From Psychroflexus halocasei (lineage in GTDB: Bacteria; Bacteroidota; Bacteroidia; Flavobacteriales; Flavobacteriaceae), in contig NZ_FNQF01000004.1 of NCBI RefSeq assembly GCF_900107595.1, forward strand, positions 235,257-299,256: 64,000 bases of DNA, written 5' to 3'. The notes under the pieces are model-generated. The model saw nothing but the letters and a program-made list of their open reading frames with translations. It was not told the DNA's origin and ran no database searches. Positions 1 to 9,277 of the stretch are shown here, one piece after another (position 1 is the first letter of the stretch; each line of letters starts with the position of its first letter). Made by a program: the position numbers and the translations under genes.

Positions 1-303
1 TATTTTATTATAAAAACTCAAAGCTTGATGAGCAATAGGAAAGTATAAATTTTTCATGACGACATTTGATGAACTTGGGTAAATTGCATGTTCAACCCGA
101 GGCGGAATCCACATATAATGTCGTGCAGGTAAATAATGAGTACCTACATTTGTTTTGACATGAACAACGCCGCCTTCAGCATACAAAAACTGTCCTTTTT
201 GATGTTGATGTGATTCAACAAAACTTTCTCCTTTTAAGTTGAAATAACAATAAATACTAGCCGGATGTTTATCAACTTCAGTTAAATAATATTTACTATT
301 CAT
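1..303 (-). CDS. AraC-family transcriptional regulator, N-terminal part (cut by window edge)
   Basis: This reading frame starts at an ATG on the minus strand and stays open for 101 codons to the window edge, so only the N-terminus is present. The translation looks like an AraC-type cupin sensing domain: a histidine-rich stretch (ESHQHQKGQFLYAEGGVVHV, residues about 33-52) followed by the LPARHYMWIPPRVEHAI motif (about 60-76), which is typical of the effector-binding half of AraC regulators. The DNA-binding HTH half would lie beyond the window, so the family call is inferred from this half only. It is divergently transcribed from the CoA-transferase gene, which it may regulate. Confidence 0.75.
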   Translation of the reverse strand, partial: MNSKYYLTEVDKHPASIYCYFNLKGESFVESHQHQKGQFLYAEGGVVHVKTNVGTHYLPARHYMWIPPRVEHAIYPSSSNVVMKNLYFPIAHQALSFYNKI

Positions 304-475
304 CAGAAAATAATGTTTTGCACTAAATTAATAAATTAATGTCTTACTTAAATAAGTAGACATCAAATATGTTATATAAATTGCAGAAGTGCTTTTTAGC
401 AAATGCATAAAATACATCCCAAAGATTAATCAATTTGAAAATAAATTGGATTAATATTTATTAAAAGATACAATT

Positions 476-1984
476 ATGAAAAAAAATAGAATTAATTACA
501 CAGCATATCTTGATAGGATTCAGTCACCAGAAAAAGCGTCATTATTAATTAAAAATAATGATGTTTTAGGTGTTAGCGGTTTCACAAAAGCAGGTGACAG
601 CAAAGCTGTTCTACCAAATGTCGCAAAAAGAGCACTATCCGAAGATGTAAAAGTAACCGTGTTAAGCGGCGCTTCACTAGGATATAATACCGATGCCGAC
701 TTAGCTAAAAATGGTGCTTTGCACAAACGAATGCCTTTTCAGGCAGATCCAACACTTAGAAAAAGCATCAATAGTCACGAAGTTCTTTACGTTGATCAAC
801 ATTTAGGTCAAACTGCCGATATGCTTCAGCATGTCGATAATTTCAAAATTGATGTTGCAATTATTGAAGCTGTTTCCATCACTAAAGATGGTTTTATTAT
901 ACCAACATCATCAGTTGGAAACTCACCTGTTTTTGCAGATAAAGCAGAAAAAATTATCATCGAAATTAACACCACATTTCCTGAAAGTTTGGAGGGCATT
1001 CATGACATCAAGTTTTTAAAAAAACAACCTCATCGTGATATTATTCCTGTATTGCGCTCTGAAACAAGAATCGGGGTTCCATACATCAAAATAGATCCTG
1101 AAAAAGTTGCAGCCATTGTGTTTACTGAAGTTCCTGACAGTCCTGCTGTTATTTCTGATCCTGATGAAAAAACAACAGCAATCTCTAATCATATTCTTCA
1201 GTTTTTAGAAAAAGAAGTTGATGAAGGCAGGTTAACAGAATCTCTTTTGCCTCTACAAGCAGGCATTGGCAAAACAGCAAATGCCATTCTCTCAGGCTTT
1301 GTTAACAGCAGATTCAAAGACTTGACAATGTATTCTGAAGTCCTTCAAGACAGTACTTTTGAGTTGTTTGATTCTGGTAAATTATTATTTGCTTCAGCTT
1401 CATCAATTACAGTAACAGAAGAATGCTTGAAAAGGATCTTTAATAATTTTGAAGACTATAAAGACAAACTACTTTTAAGACCACAAAACATCAGTAATGC
1501 TGCTGAAGTGATCAGCCGATTAGGTGTTATTGGTATCAACACAGCTATTGAGTTTGATATTTATGGCAACGTCAATTCAACACATATCACTGGTACAAAA
1601 ATGATGAATGGTATTGGTGGTTCTGGAGATTTTGCAAGAAATGGCTACCTCAGTATTTTTGCTTGTCCTTCGATTTCAAAAGAAGGTCGAATTTCACATA
1701 TTGTTCCTATGGTTTCGCACACCGATCACACTGAACACGATGTTGATATTTTAGTCACAGAACAAGGTTTGGCAGATATTAGAGGTTTAGCACCAATAGA
1801 AAGAGCGAAAGTGATTATAGAAAATTGTGCGCATCCAGAATACAAAGAACAGTTGATGAATTATTTTACAGAAGCTTCAAAATTGGGCGGACATACACCT
1901 CATATTCTTGAGGAAACATTAAGCTGGCACACTAATTTAAAAACACATGGCACAATGAAAATTGAAGAATTTGCAATTCATTAA
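476..1984 (+). CDS. Acetyl-CoA hydrolase / succinate CoA-transferase family protein
   Basis: A 502-residue class I CoA-transferase of the acetyl-CoA hydrolase/succinyl-CoA:acetate (or propionyl-CoA:succinate) CoA-transferase family. It moves CoA between short-chain acyl-CoA and a carboxylate in the cytoplasm. Visible family marks are the N-terminal SGFTKAGDSKAV region (about 34-45), the MYSEVLQD segment with the probable catalytic Glu (E288), and the glycine-rich GIGGSGDFARNGYLSIFACP segment near residue 380. Length fits the family. The exact acyl substrate cannot be read from the sequence. It stands alone, divergent from an AraC-type regulator with 172 bases between them, and ends at a hairpin shared with the convergent symporter gene. 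Confidence 0.88.
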   Translation: MKKNRINYTAYLDRIQSPEKASLLIKNNDVLGVSGFTKAGDSKAVLPNVAKRALSEDVKVTVLSGASLGYNTDADLAKNGALHKRMPFQADPTLRKSINSHEVLYVDQHLGQTADMLQHVDNFKIDVAIIEAVSITKDGFIIPTSSVGNSPVFADKAEKIIIEINTTFPESLEGIHDIKFLKKQPHRDIIPVLRSETRIGVPYIKIDPEKVAAIVFTEVPDSPAVISDPDEKTTAISNHILQFLEKEVDEGRLTESLLPLQAGIGKTANAILSGFVNSRFKDLTMYSEVLQDSTFELFDSGKLLFASASSITVTEECLKRIFNNFEDYKDKLLLRPQNISNAAEVISRLGVIGINTAIEFDIYGNVNSTHITGTKMMNGIGGSGDFARNGYLSIFACPSISKEGRISHIVPMVSHTDHTEHDVDILVTEQGLADIRGLAPIERAKVIIENCAHPEYKEQLMNYFTEASKLGGHTPHILEETLSWHTNLKTHGTMKIEEFAIH

Positions 1985-2025
1985 AATTCAGTTTATAAAG
2001 CTAAAATATAATTTATCATACGCTA

Positions 2026-2058
2026 AAAGCTGATCAATCTATAAAATTGCTCAGCTTT
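2026..2058. terminator. Bidirectional hairpin terminator between convergent genes
   Basis: An 8-bp arm (AAAGCTGA / TCAGCTTT) plus, after one mismatch, a further 4 bp (CAAT / ATTG) closes a 7-base loop. A run of A on one side and T-rich sequence on the other make it suitable for both strands, between the CoA-transferase and the symporter gene. Confidence 0.7.
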
Positions 2059-2080
2059 ATTTGTTTAATCTCAATACCGA

Positions 2081-3532
2081 TTATGATTTTAAAATTCCAG
2101 CTTTTTTAATAAAAGCTTTGCTTTGCTCTGTATCAACTTTAGAAAATAAACTCACACTCACATAAATGACTAAAGAAACTGAAATTCCAATAATAGCTTG
2201 CGTTGCTGAAGCAATTTCCCAAGCAACTGGCAAATCAACATCTAAAGCGACGAGTAAATTATAACTTGAAAATAAGAGCCCAAATACCATTGATGCAATT
2301 GCAGCTTTTGAAGTGCCCCTTGCCCATACAAAACCTAATACCAAAGGAACAAAAGCTCCACTTGTGAGGAAATCTGAACCTATCCAAGAGATTTTTAAAA
2401 CTGATTTTATTTTTAAAGCAAATAATAAAGCGATTGCACCCATTAAAAAAGTGGATGAACGCGCAATAACAACTTGTAGCTTAGAACTTGCTTTAGGATT
2501 GATATAATTTTTATAAATATCAACAGTTAAAGACAAAGCGCCAGTATTAATCAATGAATCCATTGTAGACATAATCGCTGCACAAAGTCCGACAAACATC
2601 ATCGCACTCATCACGGAATTTGGTAATTGACTAATCATTTCAGGGACAATACCGGCTTTAGGAACTGTATCAAACATCACTGAAGAAAACATTCCTGTAT
2701 AAGTGACCATTAAATAAAGTGGGATAAAAGCAATAAAGCTAATGATCATCATTTTTTTGGCGTCAGTTGCTTTTTTAGCTGCCGAAATACGCTGCCAAAT
2801 ATTGGCTTGAATCATCCATGATGTTCCAAAAGTAATTACATAAGCTAAATTATCAGCCACATTGGAAAAGAAAGAAGTGTAACCTACTTTTTCATTAGCA
2901 TTCGCAACAGCTTTAACAGCTTCGATACCGCCAGATTCTGTATAAGTGTAATAAAACAAAAATATGCCTGTAAATAAGAAAAATAGAAATTGTAAAAAGT
3001 CAGTTATAACAACACCTTTAAATCCACCAAACAAAGAATAAGTTAACACAATTAAAATCCCTAAAATACAGCCAGTTGTATAACTCATATCAAAGAAAGC
3101 TTGAAAAAACTTACCTACAACGATCACCTGAACGGCAGAAGCAATGATCATAAAAATAATAATGAATATCGTCAGCAACAATGCAACCTTACTATTGTAG
3201 CGTTCCTTCATCAATTGAGGTTGAGATATTGTTCCGATATTTCTGATGCCTTTTGCAAAAACATACATCAAAGCAGTGGCGATTAAAACAGGAACACCGT
3301 AAATCCAGAAAGAACTTAACCCGTTTTTATGTGCGTGATCTACAAGATCAATCGCTGAACCTCCGCCCCACCAAGATGCGATAAATGTGATCGCTAATAA
3401 CCATGCTGGAAGTTGGCGCGATGCCAAAAAATAATCTTCACTATTTTCACTTTTTCTATTCCAAATGCCCAAAGCAATTATTGCAAACACATAGATGGAA
3501 AGAAAAACAATTGTAAGTGTTGTATTTGGCAT
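2081..3532 (-). CDS. Sodium:solute symporter family (SSS/SLC5) transporter
   Basis: A 483-residue polytopic membrane protein with about 13 hydrophobic segments spread over its whole length. The loop after the first membrane segment carries the family-typical SEDYFLASRQLP motif (about 31-42), and WWGGGSAIDLVD follows at about 54-65. SSS proteins couple Na+ entry to uptake of sugars, amino acids, carboxylates or similar solutes; the substrate is not evident here. It is a single gene, convergent with the CoA-transferase. A metabolic link to that neighbour (for example carboxylate uptake) would only be a guess. The length is normal for the family. Confidence 0.88.
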   Translation of the reverse strand: MPNTTLTIVFLSIYVFAIIALGIWNRKSENSEDYFLASRQLPAWLLAITFIASWWGGGSAIDLVDHAHKNGLSSFWIYGVPVLIATALMYVFAKGIRNIGTISQPQLMKERYNSKVALLLTIFIIIFMIIASAVQVIVVGKFFQAFFDMSYTTGCILGILIVLTYSLFGGFKGVVITDFLQFLFFLFTGIFLFYYTYTESGGIEAVKAVANANEKVGYTSFFSNVADNLAYVITFGTSWMIQANIWQRISAAKKATDAKKMMIISFIAFIPLYLMVTYTGMFSSVMFDTVPKAGIVPEMISQLPNSVMSAMMFVGLCAAIMSTMDSLINTGALSLTVDIYKNYINPKASSKLQVVIARSSTFLMGAIALLFALKIKSVLKISWIGSDFLTSGAFVPLVLGFVWARGTSKAAIASMVFGLLFSSYNLLVALDVDLPVAWEIASATQAIIGISVSLVIYVSVSLFSKVDTEQSKAFIKKAGILKS

Positions 3533-3724
3533 TGTTAGCTTTATAGTTTTGGTTGGGTTTCGTTTTTAAACGGATTACAAATAAACAGATTATTTTGTGA
3601 TCTAAAAATTAAGATTACCTGAAAGATCAGCTTTAACAAGTGTTTAGCGAAAGAAAAGAAATTCCTTCTAAACTTTATTGATGTTAAACATTTTGGATTA
3701 TTTCTTTATAAATGGAATTTATCC

Positions 3725-3732
3725 TAATTTTG
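3725..3732 (+). promoter_or_regulatory. Candidate Bacteroidota -7 element for umuDC
   Basis: TAATTTTG matches the Bacteroidota -7 consensus TAnnTTTG and lies 28 bases before the preferred umuD start at 3760. The upstream element is weak (TTTC near 3701). Its position downstream of the in-frame ATG at 3712 supports the shorter UmuD. Confidence 0.35.
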
Positions 3733-3759
3733 TTTTCTACTTTAGAAGAGCTTACTTTT

Positions 3760-4191
3760 ATGAGAACAACATTAACACACATCAAAAAAATTGAACTTAG
3801 CAAAAGTCTTGTCCTTCCTTTAGCTGAAAAAATTACAGCTGGATTTCCGAGTCCCGCTGAAGATTTTCTCGATTTAAGTATTGATTTAAACAAAGAATTT
3901 ATCAAGCATCCAAATGCAACATTTTTCGGTAAAGTAAGTGGTGATAGCATGATTGATGCTGGCCTTAATGATGGTGATTTGTTGATTATTGACAAGAGTT
4001 TAGAACCCAAAAACAACAGCATTGCAGTTTGTTTTTTAGATGGCGAATTTACCGTCAAACGTGTTTTATGTGAAAAAGATAAGTTATGGCTCGTTGCAGA
4101 AAATAAAAATTACCAACCCATCCCTGTTTATCCTGAAAATGATTTTGTTATTTGGGGAATTGTGACCACAGTTATCAAAAAAATATCATAA
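3760..4191 (+). CDS. umuD: UmuD-like translesion polymerase V autoproteolytic subunit
   Basis: A LexA/UmuD-family (S24) self-cleaving protein of 143 residues. In E. coli the cleaved form joins UmuC to make the error-prone polymerase V. The start is placed at the second in-frame ATG (the first is at 3712). With this start the cleavage site Ala27-Gly28 ([12 protein letters not shown]), the nucleophile Ser63 (SGDSM) and the general-base Lys100 (FTVKRV) are all offset by exactly +3 from E. coli C24-G25, S60 and K97. All catalytic residues are present. The stop codon overlaps the umuC ATG by one base (TAATG), so the two are translationally coupled. No E. coli-type LexA box was recognised upstream. 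Confidence 0.93.
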   Translation: MRTTLTHIKKIELSKSLVLPLAEKITAGFPSPAEDFLDLSIDLNKEFIKHPNATFFGKVSGDSMIDAGLNDGDLLIIDKSLEPKNNSIAVCFLDGEFTVKRVLCEKDKLWLVAENKNYQPIPVYPENDFVIWGIVTTVIKKIS

Positions 4192-5453
4192 TGTTTGCCT
4201 TAGTTGATTGCAATAATTTTTATGCCTCTTGTGAGCGTGTGTTCAACCCAAGTTTACGAGAAGTGCCTATCGCAATTTTATCAAATAATGATGGCTGTGT
4301 GATCGCAAGAAGCAATGAAGCCAAAGCACTCGGCATCCCAATGGGTGCGCCAGCTTTTAAATTTGAAAAGATTTTTAAACAAAAAAATATCAAAGTCTTT
4401 TCATCCAATTATGCACTTTATGGCGATATGAGTGCACGCGTGATGAATATTTTAAGTGAATTTACACCTGATATTGAAATTTACAGTATTGATGAATCTT
4501 TTTTATACTTTAAAGGTTATGATAAAATAGGCCTTGAAAAGCATTTACAAAAAATGAAAAAAACCGTTGAGAAATCAACAGGAATACCCATCAGCATTGG
4601 TGTTGCAGAAACGAAAACATTAAGTAAAGTTGCTAACAGAATTGCAAAAAAATTTCCGAAACATACTGGTGGAATCTATATTATCAAGAATGAAGAATTA
4701 CGCCTCAAAGCTTTGAAATGGCTCTCCATTGGAGATATTTGGGGAATTGGCAGACAGCATCAAAAACGCTTAGAAGCTTTAGGTTTACAAAAAGCTTATG
4801 AATTTGCTCAACTCAATGATGATTGGGTGAGAAAACACATGACAGTTGTTGGTTTACGTCTTAAAAAAGAATTAGAAGGCGAGCAAACTTTAGGTCTTGA
4901 AGGCATCACTAATAAGAAAGCAATTGCCACCACACGCTCTTTCGATTATGAGTACAAAGATTTAGATTATATCACCGAACGTATTTGCAGTTATGCGATT
5001 ATTTGTGGCGAAAAATTGCGTCGTCAAGATAGCTGTTGTCAATCTATTCATGTTTTTCTAAAAAGTAACAGGTTTCGAGAAAATACGACTTATCACAGCA
5101 GAGGTTTTACAGTGCAACTTCCCTACCCGACCAACTCGAGCTTAGATTTAGTAAAATTTGCTAAAAAAGCTTTACACCAAATTTATAAGCAAGATATTTC
5201 GTATAAGAAAGCTGGTGTTATTGTAAGTCGAATAACACCAGAAAATGAAAAACAAACCTCGCTTTTTACGGAAGAAAACCCGAAACATTTTCCTTTGATG
5301 AAAAAAATTGATGCGCTTAATGAAAGTTATGGAAAGCACACCATCAAGTTTGGAAATCAAGATTTAAAACACCGTTGGAAAATGCGCCAAAATCATTTAA
5401 GTCAGAATTACTCAACAAAATTGACAGATGTTATTGAAATTAAAGCTGATTAA
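4191..5453 (+). CDS. umuC: UmuC-like Y-family DNA polymerase V catalytic subunit
   Basis: A 420-residue Y-family polymerase that copies past DNA lesions. The start is the ATG overlapping the umuD stop, giving the family-typical [18 protein letters not shown] beginning. The metal-binding acidic residues D6, D101 and E102 (IYSIDESF) fall at the same numbers as in E. coli UmuC. The [19 protein letters not shown] segment (31-49) is the usual fingers region, and a little-finger domain and short C-terminal tail follow. It forms a two-gene operon with umuD. Its last 14 bases overlap the 3' end of the convergent M28 peptidase gene. Confidence 0.95.
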   Translation: MFALVDCNNFYASCERVFNPSLREVPIAILSNNDGCVIARSNEAKALGIPMGAPAFKFEKIFKQKNIKVFSSNYALYGDMSARVMNILSEFTPDIEIYSIDESFLYFKGYDKIGLEKHLQKMKKTVEKSTGIPISIGVAETKTLSKVANRIAKKFPKHTGGIYIIKNEELRLKALKWLSIGDIWGIGRQHQKRLEALGLQKAYEFAQLNDDWVRKHMTVVGLRLKKELEGEQTLGLEGITNKKAIATTRSFDYEYKDLDYITERICSYAIICGEKLRRQDSCCQSIHVFLKSNRFRENTTYHSRGFTVQLPYPTNSSLDLVKFAKKALHQIYKQDISYKKAGVIVSRITPENEKQTSLFTEENPKHFPLMKKIDALNESYGKHTIKFGNQDLKHRWKMRQNHLSQNYSTKLTDVIEIKAD

Positions 5454-6321
5454 TCAATTCACTATCAAAATTGATCAAAGTAAAAGCGATGCTCTCAACT
5501 GCGTCTTTCATAATATCAAAATCTAAAGTTTCAATGGTATCACTTGGTTTATGATAATTAGGATTACCATGACCTCCAGTGCCAATCACCATTACTGCAG
5601 GAATATCAAACTGCCAATAATTACGATGATCTGATGGTCCGTTATTTTTATAATTATCAGCATAAGTTAAATGTCGAGAACCAATTTTACCTTGATGTTT
5701 TAATAAGGAAGATATATTTTTATTAAAATTGATATGCTTCTTGATTCCTGAAACAATCAAACTATTTTTTTCTTTCTCAATGTTTGTCGATGACTTTTCA
5801 TCTCGATAATAGCCAATCATTTCAAGAGCAATCATACCTAAATAATTATTTTCAGATATATTCAAAGATTGTGCATGGATAAAACTTCCCATTTCTTTTT
5901 TCTTAAAAAAAGGAGGTTCTTCAAGACAAAAAGAAACAAAATCAATTCCATAGTCCAAAGGCAATTTGCTTTGAGCTAGCATCCGCGAAATCTCTAACAA
6001 ACCTGCGACACTACTCGCATTGTCATCGGCGCCTGGTTGTTCTTTGTAAACATCGTAATGTGCGCCTATAATAAATCGTTCTTGTTTTTCTGGTTGATGT
6101 TTTGCGATTACATTTTCATAAATTTCATTATTAACCTTCCATTTTTGACGGTGAACATTCGAGCCCGTTTTATAAAATTCAGACTCAATATAATCAGCAG
6201 CTTTTGCCAGACTCTCAGTATTTTTGTAATTTCTGTAAGGATAAATGGAAGTCAGGAAATCGACTGTATTATATAAATTTTTTTTGCTTGCTTCCATATT
6301 TATCTTTGAGAAGTATTTCAT
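5440..6321 (-). CDS. M28-family zinc metallopeptidase
   Basis: A 293-residue M28 (aminopeptidase Y/S-like) metallopeptidase. The co-catalytic zinc ligands are visible in order: His in IIGAHYDVY, the bridging Asp in [11 protein letters not shown], the Glu pair in LEEPPFF, Glu in ALEMIGYY and His in NYHKPSDT. No convincing signal peptide is seen, so a cytoplasmic location is likely unless an unusual export route is used. A second in-frame ATG eight codons downstream is an alternative start. The substrate is unknown; the family removes N-terminal residues from peptides. Its 3' end overlaps umuC by 14 bases in convergent orientation, without a separate terminator. Confidence 0.88.
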   Translation of the reverse strand: MKYFSKINMEASKKNLYNTVDFLTSIYPYRNYKNTESLAKAADYIESEFYKTGSNVHRQKWKVNNEIYENVIAKHQPEKQERFIIGAHYDVYKEQPGADDNASSVAGLLEISRMLAQSKLPLDYGIDFVSFCLEEPPFFKKKEMGSFIHAQSLNISENNYLGMIALEMIGYYRDEKSSTNIEKEKNSLIVSGIKKHINFNKNISSLLKHQGKIGSRHLTYADNYKNNGPSDHRNYWQFDIPAVMVIGTGGHGNPNYHKPSDTIETLDFDIMKDAVESIAFTLINFDSELINQL

Positions 6322-6405
6322 TTTTTCTAAAATACAAATTAAGTATATTCAAATAAAAGCTCACTAAATACATGTTAAAAACAATTGTATTTGTAAATTC
6401 AAATC

Positions 6406-6909
6406 ATGGAAAATTCAACAGAAACAGAGCTTATTTTTAAGTTCTCAGAAGAAGCACATCTTAAAAACTGGAAAATAGTGGATGATGCTGTGATGGGCGG
6501 AAAATCTTCAAGCGAAATAAAACTTGATGAGCAGGGTAACGGGCTTTTTGCAGGGCAAGTTTCATTAAAAAACAACGGTGGATTTTCATCAGTACGCCAT
6601 CGTTTTTCAAAGAAAAATATTGAAGAATATACACACCTGATTATTGAATTAAAAGGAGACAAAAAAGAATATCAGTTGAGAATTAGAAAAAACTCGGATG
6701 ATCAACATGTTTACAAAACACACTTTAAAACTTCAGGTTATTGGGAAGTCATAAAAATTCCGTTTCATGAAATGTCTCCAACTTTTAGAGGTCAAAAACT
6801 TGATATGGCCAACTTTTCAGGAGAACATTTAGAAGAAATAGGGTTTTTAATCGCAAACAAAAAAGAAGAAAACTTTCAACTTATTATTAAAAAAATCGAG
6901 TTGGGATAA
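6406..6909 (+). CDS. CIA30-family protein (complex I intermediate-associated protein 30 domain)
   Basis: A 167-residue single-domain protein matching the CIA30 family, a galactose-binding-like beta-sandwich. The N-terminal WKIVDDAVMGGKSSSEI (about 22-38) and the following GGFSSVRHRF are the family signature. In mitochondria the namesake helps assemble respiratory complex I; in bacteria the role is unproven. No signal peptide is visible. It stands alone, divergent from the M28 peptidase with 84 bases between the starts, and lies 88 bases before cbpA on the same strand. Confidence 0.82.
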   Translation: MENSTETELIFKFSEEAHLKNWKIVDDAVMGGKSSSEIKLDEQGNGLFAGQVSLKNNGGFSSVRHRFSKKNIEEYTHLIIELKGDKKEYQLRIRKNSDDQHVYKTHFKTSGYWEVIKIPFHEMSPTFRGQKLDMANFSGEHLEEIGFLIANKKEENFQLIIKKIELG

Positions 6910-6997
6910 GGTCAAGCTTAATTGCTTTATTTAAGAATCTTGTTTAACTTTATGATGCAAATCTGATATTAGATATCTCATCATTTAATTAATTTTT

Positions 6998-7903
6998 ATG
7001 GCATTTAAAGATTATTATAAAATTTTAGAAATTCCTAAAACTGCAACTGATAAAGAAATCAAAACTGCTTTCAGAAAGCTTGTTCGTAAATATCACCCAG
7101 ATTTAAACCCTGATAATAAAGAAGCCGAGGCGAAATTTAAGGAAGTGAATGAAGCCAATGAAGTTTTGAGTGATCCTGAAAAACGTAAAAAGTATGATAA
7201 ATACAGTCAATACGGTGAAGATTGGAAACATGGTGAAGCATACGAAAAAGCACAGCAACAACAAAGACAATATCAATCTCAACATCATCAATCACAACAA
7301 AATTTTTCAGAGGAAGAGTTTTCAGATTTTTTTGAATCGATGTTTGGAGGTCGAGCATCATCGGCTAAACGTGGGCAAAGCTCAAAATTTAAAGGTCAAG
7401 ATTTTAATGCTGAATTGCATTTAGATCTCAAAACAGTTTATACTTCACAAAAACAAGTTTTAACTTTAAATGACAAAAAAATACGATTAACAATCCCTGC
7501 TGGTGTTGAAAATGGGCAAGTCATTAAAATTAAAGGAAAAGGTGGACCTGGCATAAATGGCGGGCCAAATGGTGATTTATTTATCAAAATAATCATCAAC
7601 AATAACACTCAATTTAAACGTCAAGGTGATAACTTATATCTAGACTATCAGTTAGACTTATATACAGCGATCTTGGGTGGCGAAATTACAATTGACACAT
7701 TTGATGGTCAGGTTAAATTAAATGTCAAACCTGAAACAGAAAACGGAACAAAAGTCAAATTAAAAGGCAAAGGTTTTCCAGTTTATAAAAAAGACGAAAA
7801 ATATGGTGATTTAATTGTCACTTATCAGCTTGAAATTCCAAAAACCTTAAGTGAAAAAGAAAAGAACTTGTTTAAAGAATTACAAAAAATCAAATCAGAA
7901 TGA
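6998..7903 (+). CDS. cbpA: CbpA-like DnaJ-domain co-chaperone
   Basis: A 301-residue class II Hsp40 that stimulates DnaK. It has an N-terminal J domain (about 4-70) with the HPD motif in KYHPDLNPDNKEAEAKF, then a Gln/Ser/His-rich linker (about 85-125) in place of the G/F region. No CxxCxGxG zinc repeats are present, and two C-terminal beta-sandwich substrate-binding domains follow. The lack of the zinc finger and the adjacent cbpM identify it as CbpA rather than canonical DnaJ. Its stop overlaps the cbpM start (ATGA), so the pair is translationally coupled. Confidence 0.93.
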   Translation: MAFKDYYKILEIPKTATDKEIKTAFRKLVRKYHPDLNPDNKEAEAKFKEVNEANEVLSDPEKRKKYDKYSQYGEDWKHGEAYEKAQQQQRQYQSQHHQSQQNFSEEEFSDFFESMFGGRASSAKRGQSSKFKGQDFNAELHLDLKTVYTSQKQVLTLNDKKIRLTIPAGVENGQVIKIKGKGGPGINGGPNGDLFIKIIINNNTQFKRQGDNLYLDYQLDLYTAILGGEITIDTFDGQVKLNVKPETENGTKVKLKGKGFPVYKKDEKYGDLIVTYQLEIPKTLSEKEKNLFKELQKIKSE

Positions 7904-8196
7904 AAAATCAAGATTTCATAGAGACAAAAACTATTTGTTATCATTACAATATTGAGGTTTCATTAATCAATACATTGAGTGAAATGCAATTGATCAATAT
8001 TGAAATAATCGAACAGAAGCCGTTTATACATCAAGATCAAATCGGTCTTTTGGAAAAAATAATCAGGTTAAGAAATGAATTAAACGTCAACCTTGAAGGA
8101 ATTGATGTTATTTTAAATTTACTTGAAAAAGAAAAAGAACTTAAAAAAGAAGTCAACTTTCTAAAAAACAGGCTAAGACTTTATGAAAATGAATAA
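7900..8196 (+). CDS. cbpM: CbpM-like chaperone modulator
   Basis: A 98-residue MerR-like helical protein of the CbpM family, which in E. coli binds the CbpA J domain and inhibits it. The translation has a short wHTH-like N-terminus (about 8-50) and a charged C-terminal helix (about 65-95) suited to coiled-coil packing, and the size is typical. It overlaps cbpA by four bases (ATGA), which strongly supports the assignment. Similarity within the family is low, so context carries much of the weight. Confidence 0.85.
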   Translation: MKNQDFIETKTICYHYNIEVSLINTLSEMQLINIEIIEQKPFIHQDQIGLLEKIIRLRNELNVNLEGIDVILNLLEKEKELKKEVNFLKNRLRLYENE

Positions 8197-8575
8197 TAAA
8201 CTTCCTTTATTCATTAACGAGCATTTTAACTTCAGGAAAAAACAGCATATTCAATAATATCTATCTACAGTTATCGAAAAGGAGAATTTAAGCTTATCAG
8301 ATTATAAGTCGTCATGACAAAATATGTGAATACTAGGCAAATTTCGATTTTAACTTGTCTACTGGTCAGATAAAAGATTAGAGGGAGTTTGAAGATGGTG
8401 AGAATAATCAAAAGATTTATAAAGCCTAAAAAGATAATTTTTATAAAAAGAGCTTAAAACTTAATTTAAGCAACCAAAAACTTAGAGAAATTAAAATAGT
8501 ATTACCGACAAATAAATATGAACTTTATCTTTAAAAACTCTTTAAACATTTGAAAAGTTCTTTTGTAAAAATAAC
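8197..8575. other. Non-coding stretch with a possible decayed reading frame
   Basis: No intact gene is present between cbpM and the fasciclin terminator. One forward frame reads with protein-like composition but is broken by stops: NFDFNLSTGQIKD, a stop, REFEDGENNQKIYKA, a stop, then about 28 residues through KIVLPTNKYELYL. This could be a gene remnant, but no family was recognised and chance cannot be excluded in AT-rich DNA. Confidence 0.25.
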
Positions 8576-8601
8576 AAAAGCCTCAATCTCTTGAGGCTTT
8601 T
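8576..8601 (-). terminator. Rho-independent terminator of the fasciclin gene
   Basis: Perfect 11-bp inverted repeat AAAAGCCTCAA / TTGAGGCTTTT around a 4-base loop (TCTC), 20 bases past the stop codon of the minus-strand fasciclin gene and followed on that strand by T-rich sequence. Confidence 0.88.
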
Positions 8602-8621
8602 CAATTAAAAATTGTCCTTAA

Positions 8622-9134
8622 TTATTTTGGCATGATCACAGTGTCGATAACATGAATGACGCCATTGCTACCATTTACATCAGTCGCAACAATTTCACTG
8701 TAATTATCTTTTGAATCTTTGATCCAAATTTTTCCATCTTTTTGCATCACAGTCAACATTTGACCGTTTAAAGCTTTTAATTCAACCGATCCCTTGCCTT
8801 CTTTTAAAGCAGCCATAACATCAGATGCTGTTATTTTTCCAGCGATAACATGGTAAGTTAAAATATTAGCCAATGCTTTTTTATTCTTTGCTTCCAGTAA
8901 AGAATTTAAGGTTTTAGAATCAATTTTATCAAAGGCACTATTTGTTGGTGCAAAAACGGTAAATGGCCCGTCACCTTGTAAGGCCTCAACTAAGTCCGCT
9001 GCTTTTAAAGCAGTTACTAAAGTTGAAAAATCTTTGTTCTCAACAGCCACATCGACTATTGTTTTTTGTGCAAATACACTGGTAGATAAACCCATTGTGA
9101 ATGCAACTGTTAAAATAAAAGCTAACTTTTTCAT
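8622..9134 (-). CDS. Secreted fasciclin (FAS1) domain protein
   Basis: A 170-residue protein with a clear Sec signal peptide (MKKLAFILTVAFTMGLS, cleaved near SVFAQ at residue 23) followed by a single FAS1 domain. Typical FAS1 marks are FSTLVTALKAADL, the H1 region GPFTVFAPTNSAFDKI (about 55-70), the YHVIAGK segment and the C-terminal NGVIHVIDTVIMP (H2). FAS1 domains mediate adhesion or protein contacts at the cell surface or in the periplasm. There is no T9SS tail and no lipobox, so it is probably periplasmic or released. It is monocistronic with its own terminator. Confidence 0.93.
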   Translation of the reverse strand: MKKLAFILTVAFTMGLSTSVFAQKTIVDVAVENKDFSTLVTALKAADLVEALQGDGPFTVFAPTNSAFDKIDSKTLNSLLEAKNKKALANILTYHVIAGKITASDVMAALKEGKGSVELKALNGQMLTVMQKDGKIWIKDSKDNYSEIVATDVNGSNGVIHVIDTVIMPK

Positions 9135-9277
9135 GATTTTAATTTTTTTTAAAATTATACACTGTAAATATAATCATGAATTTATTTTGTTTAACTTATT
9201 TAACCTTTTATTAAACAAAATAATATTTTGAATGAATTACTCAAAAATTTATAAAATGAAATCAATATGTATGCTAT

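Noticed and set aside
3684..4058. Long open frame on the minus strand opposite umuD (124 codons)
   Set aside because: It is entirely covered by the well-supported umuD gene and has no recognisable protein features.
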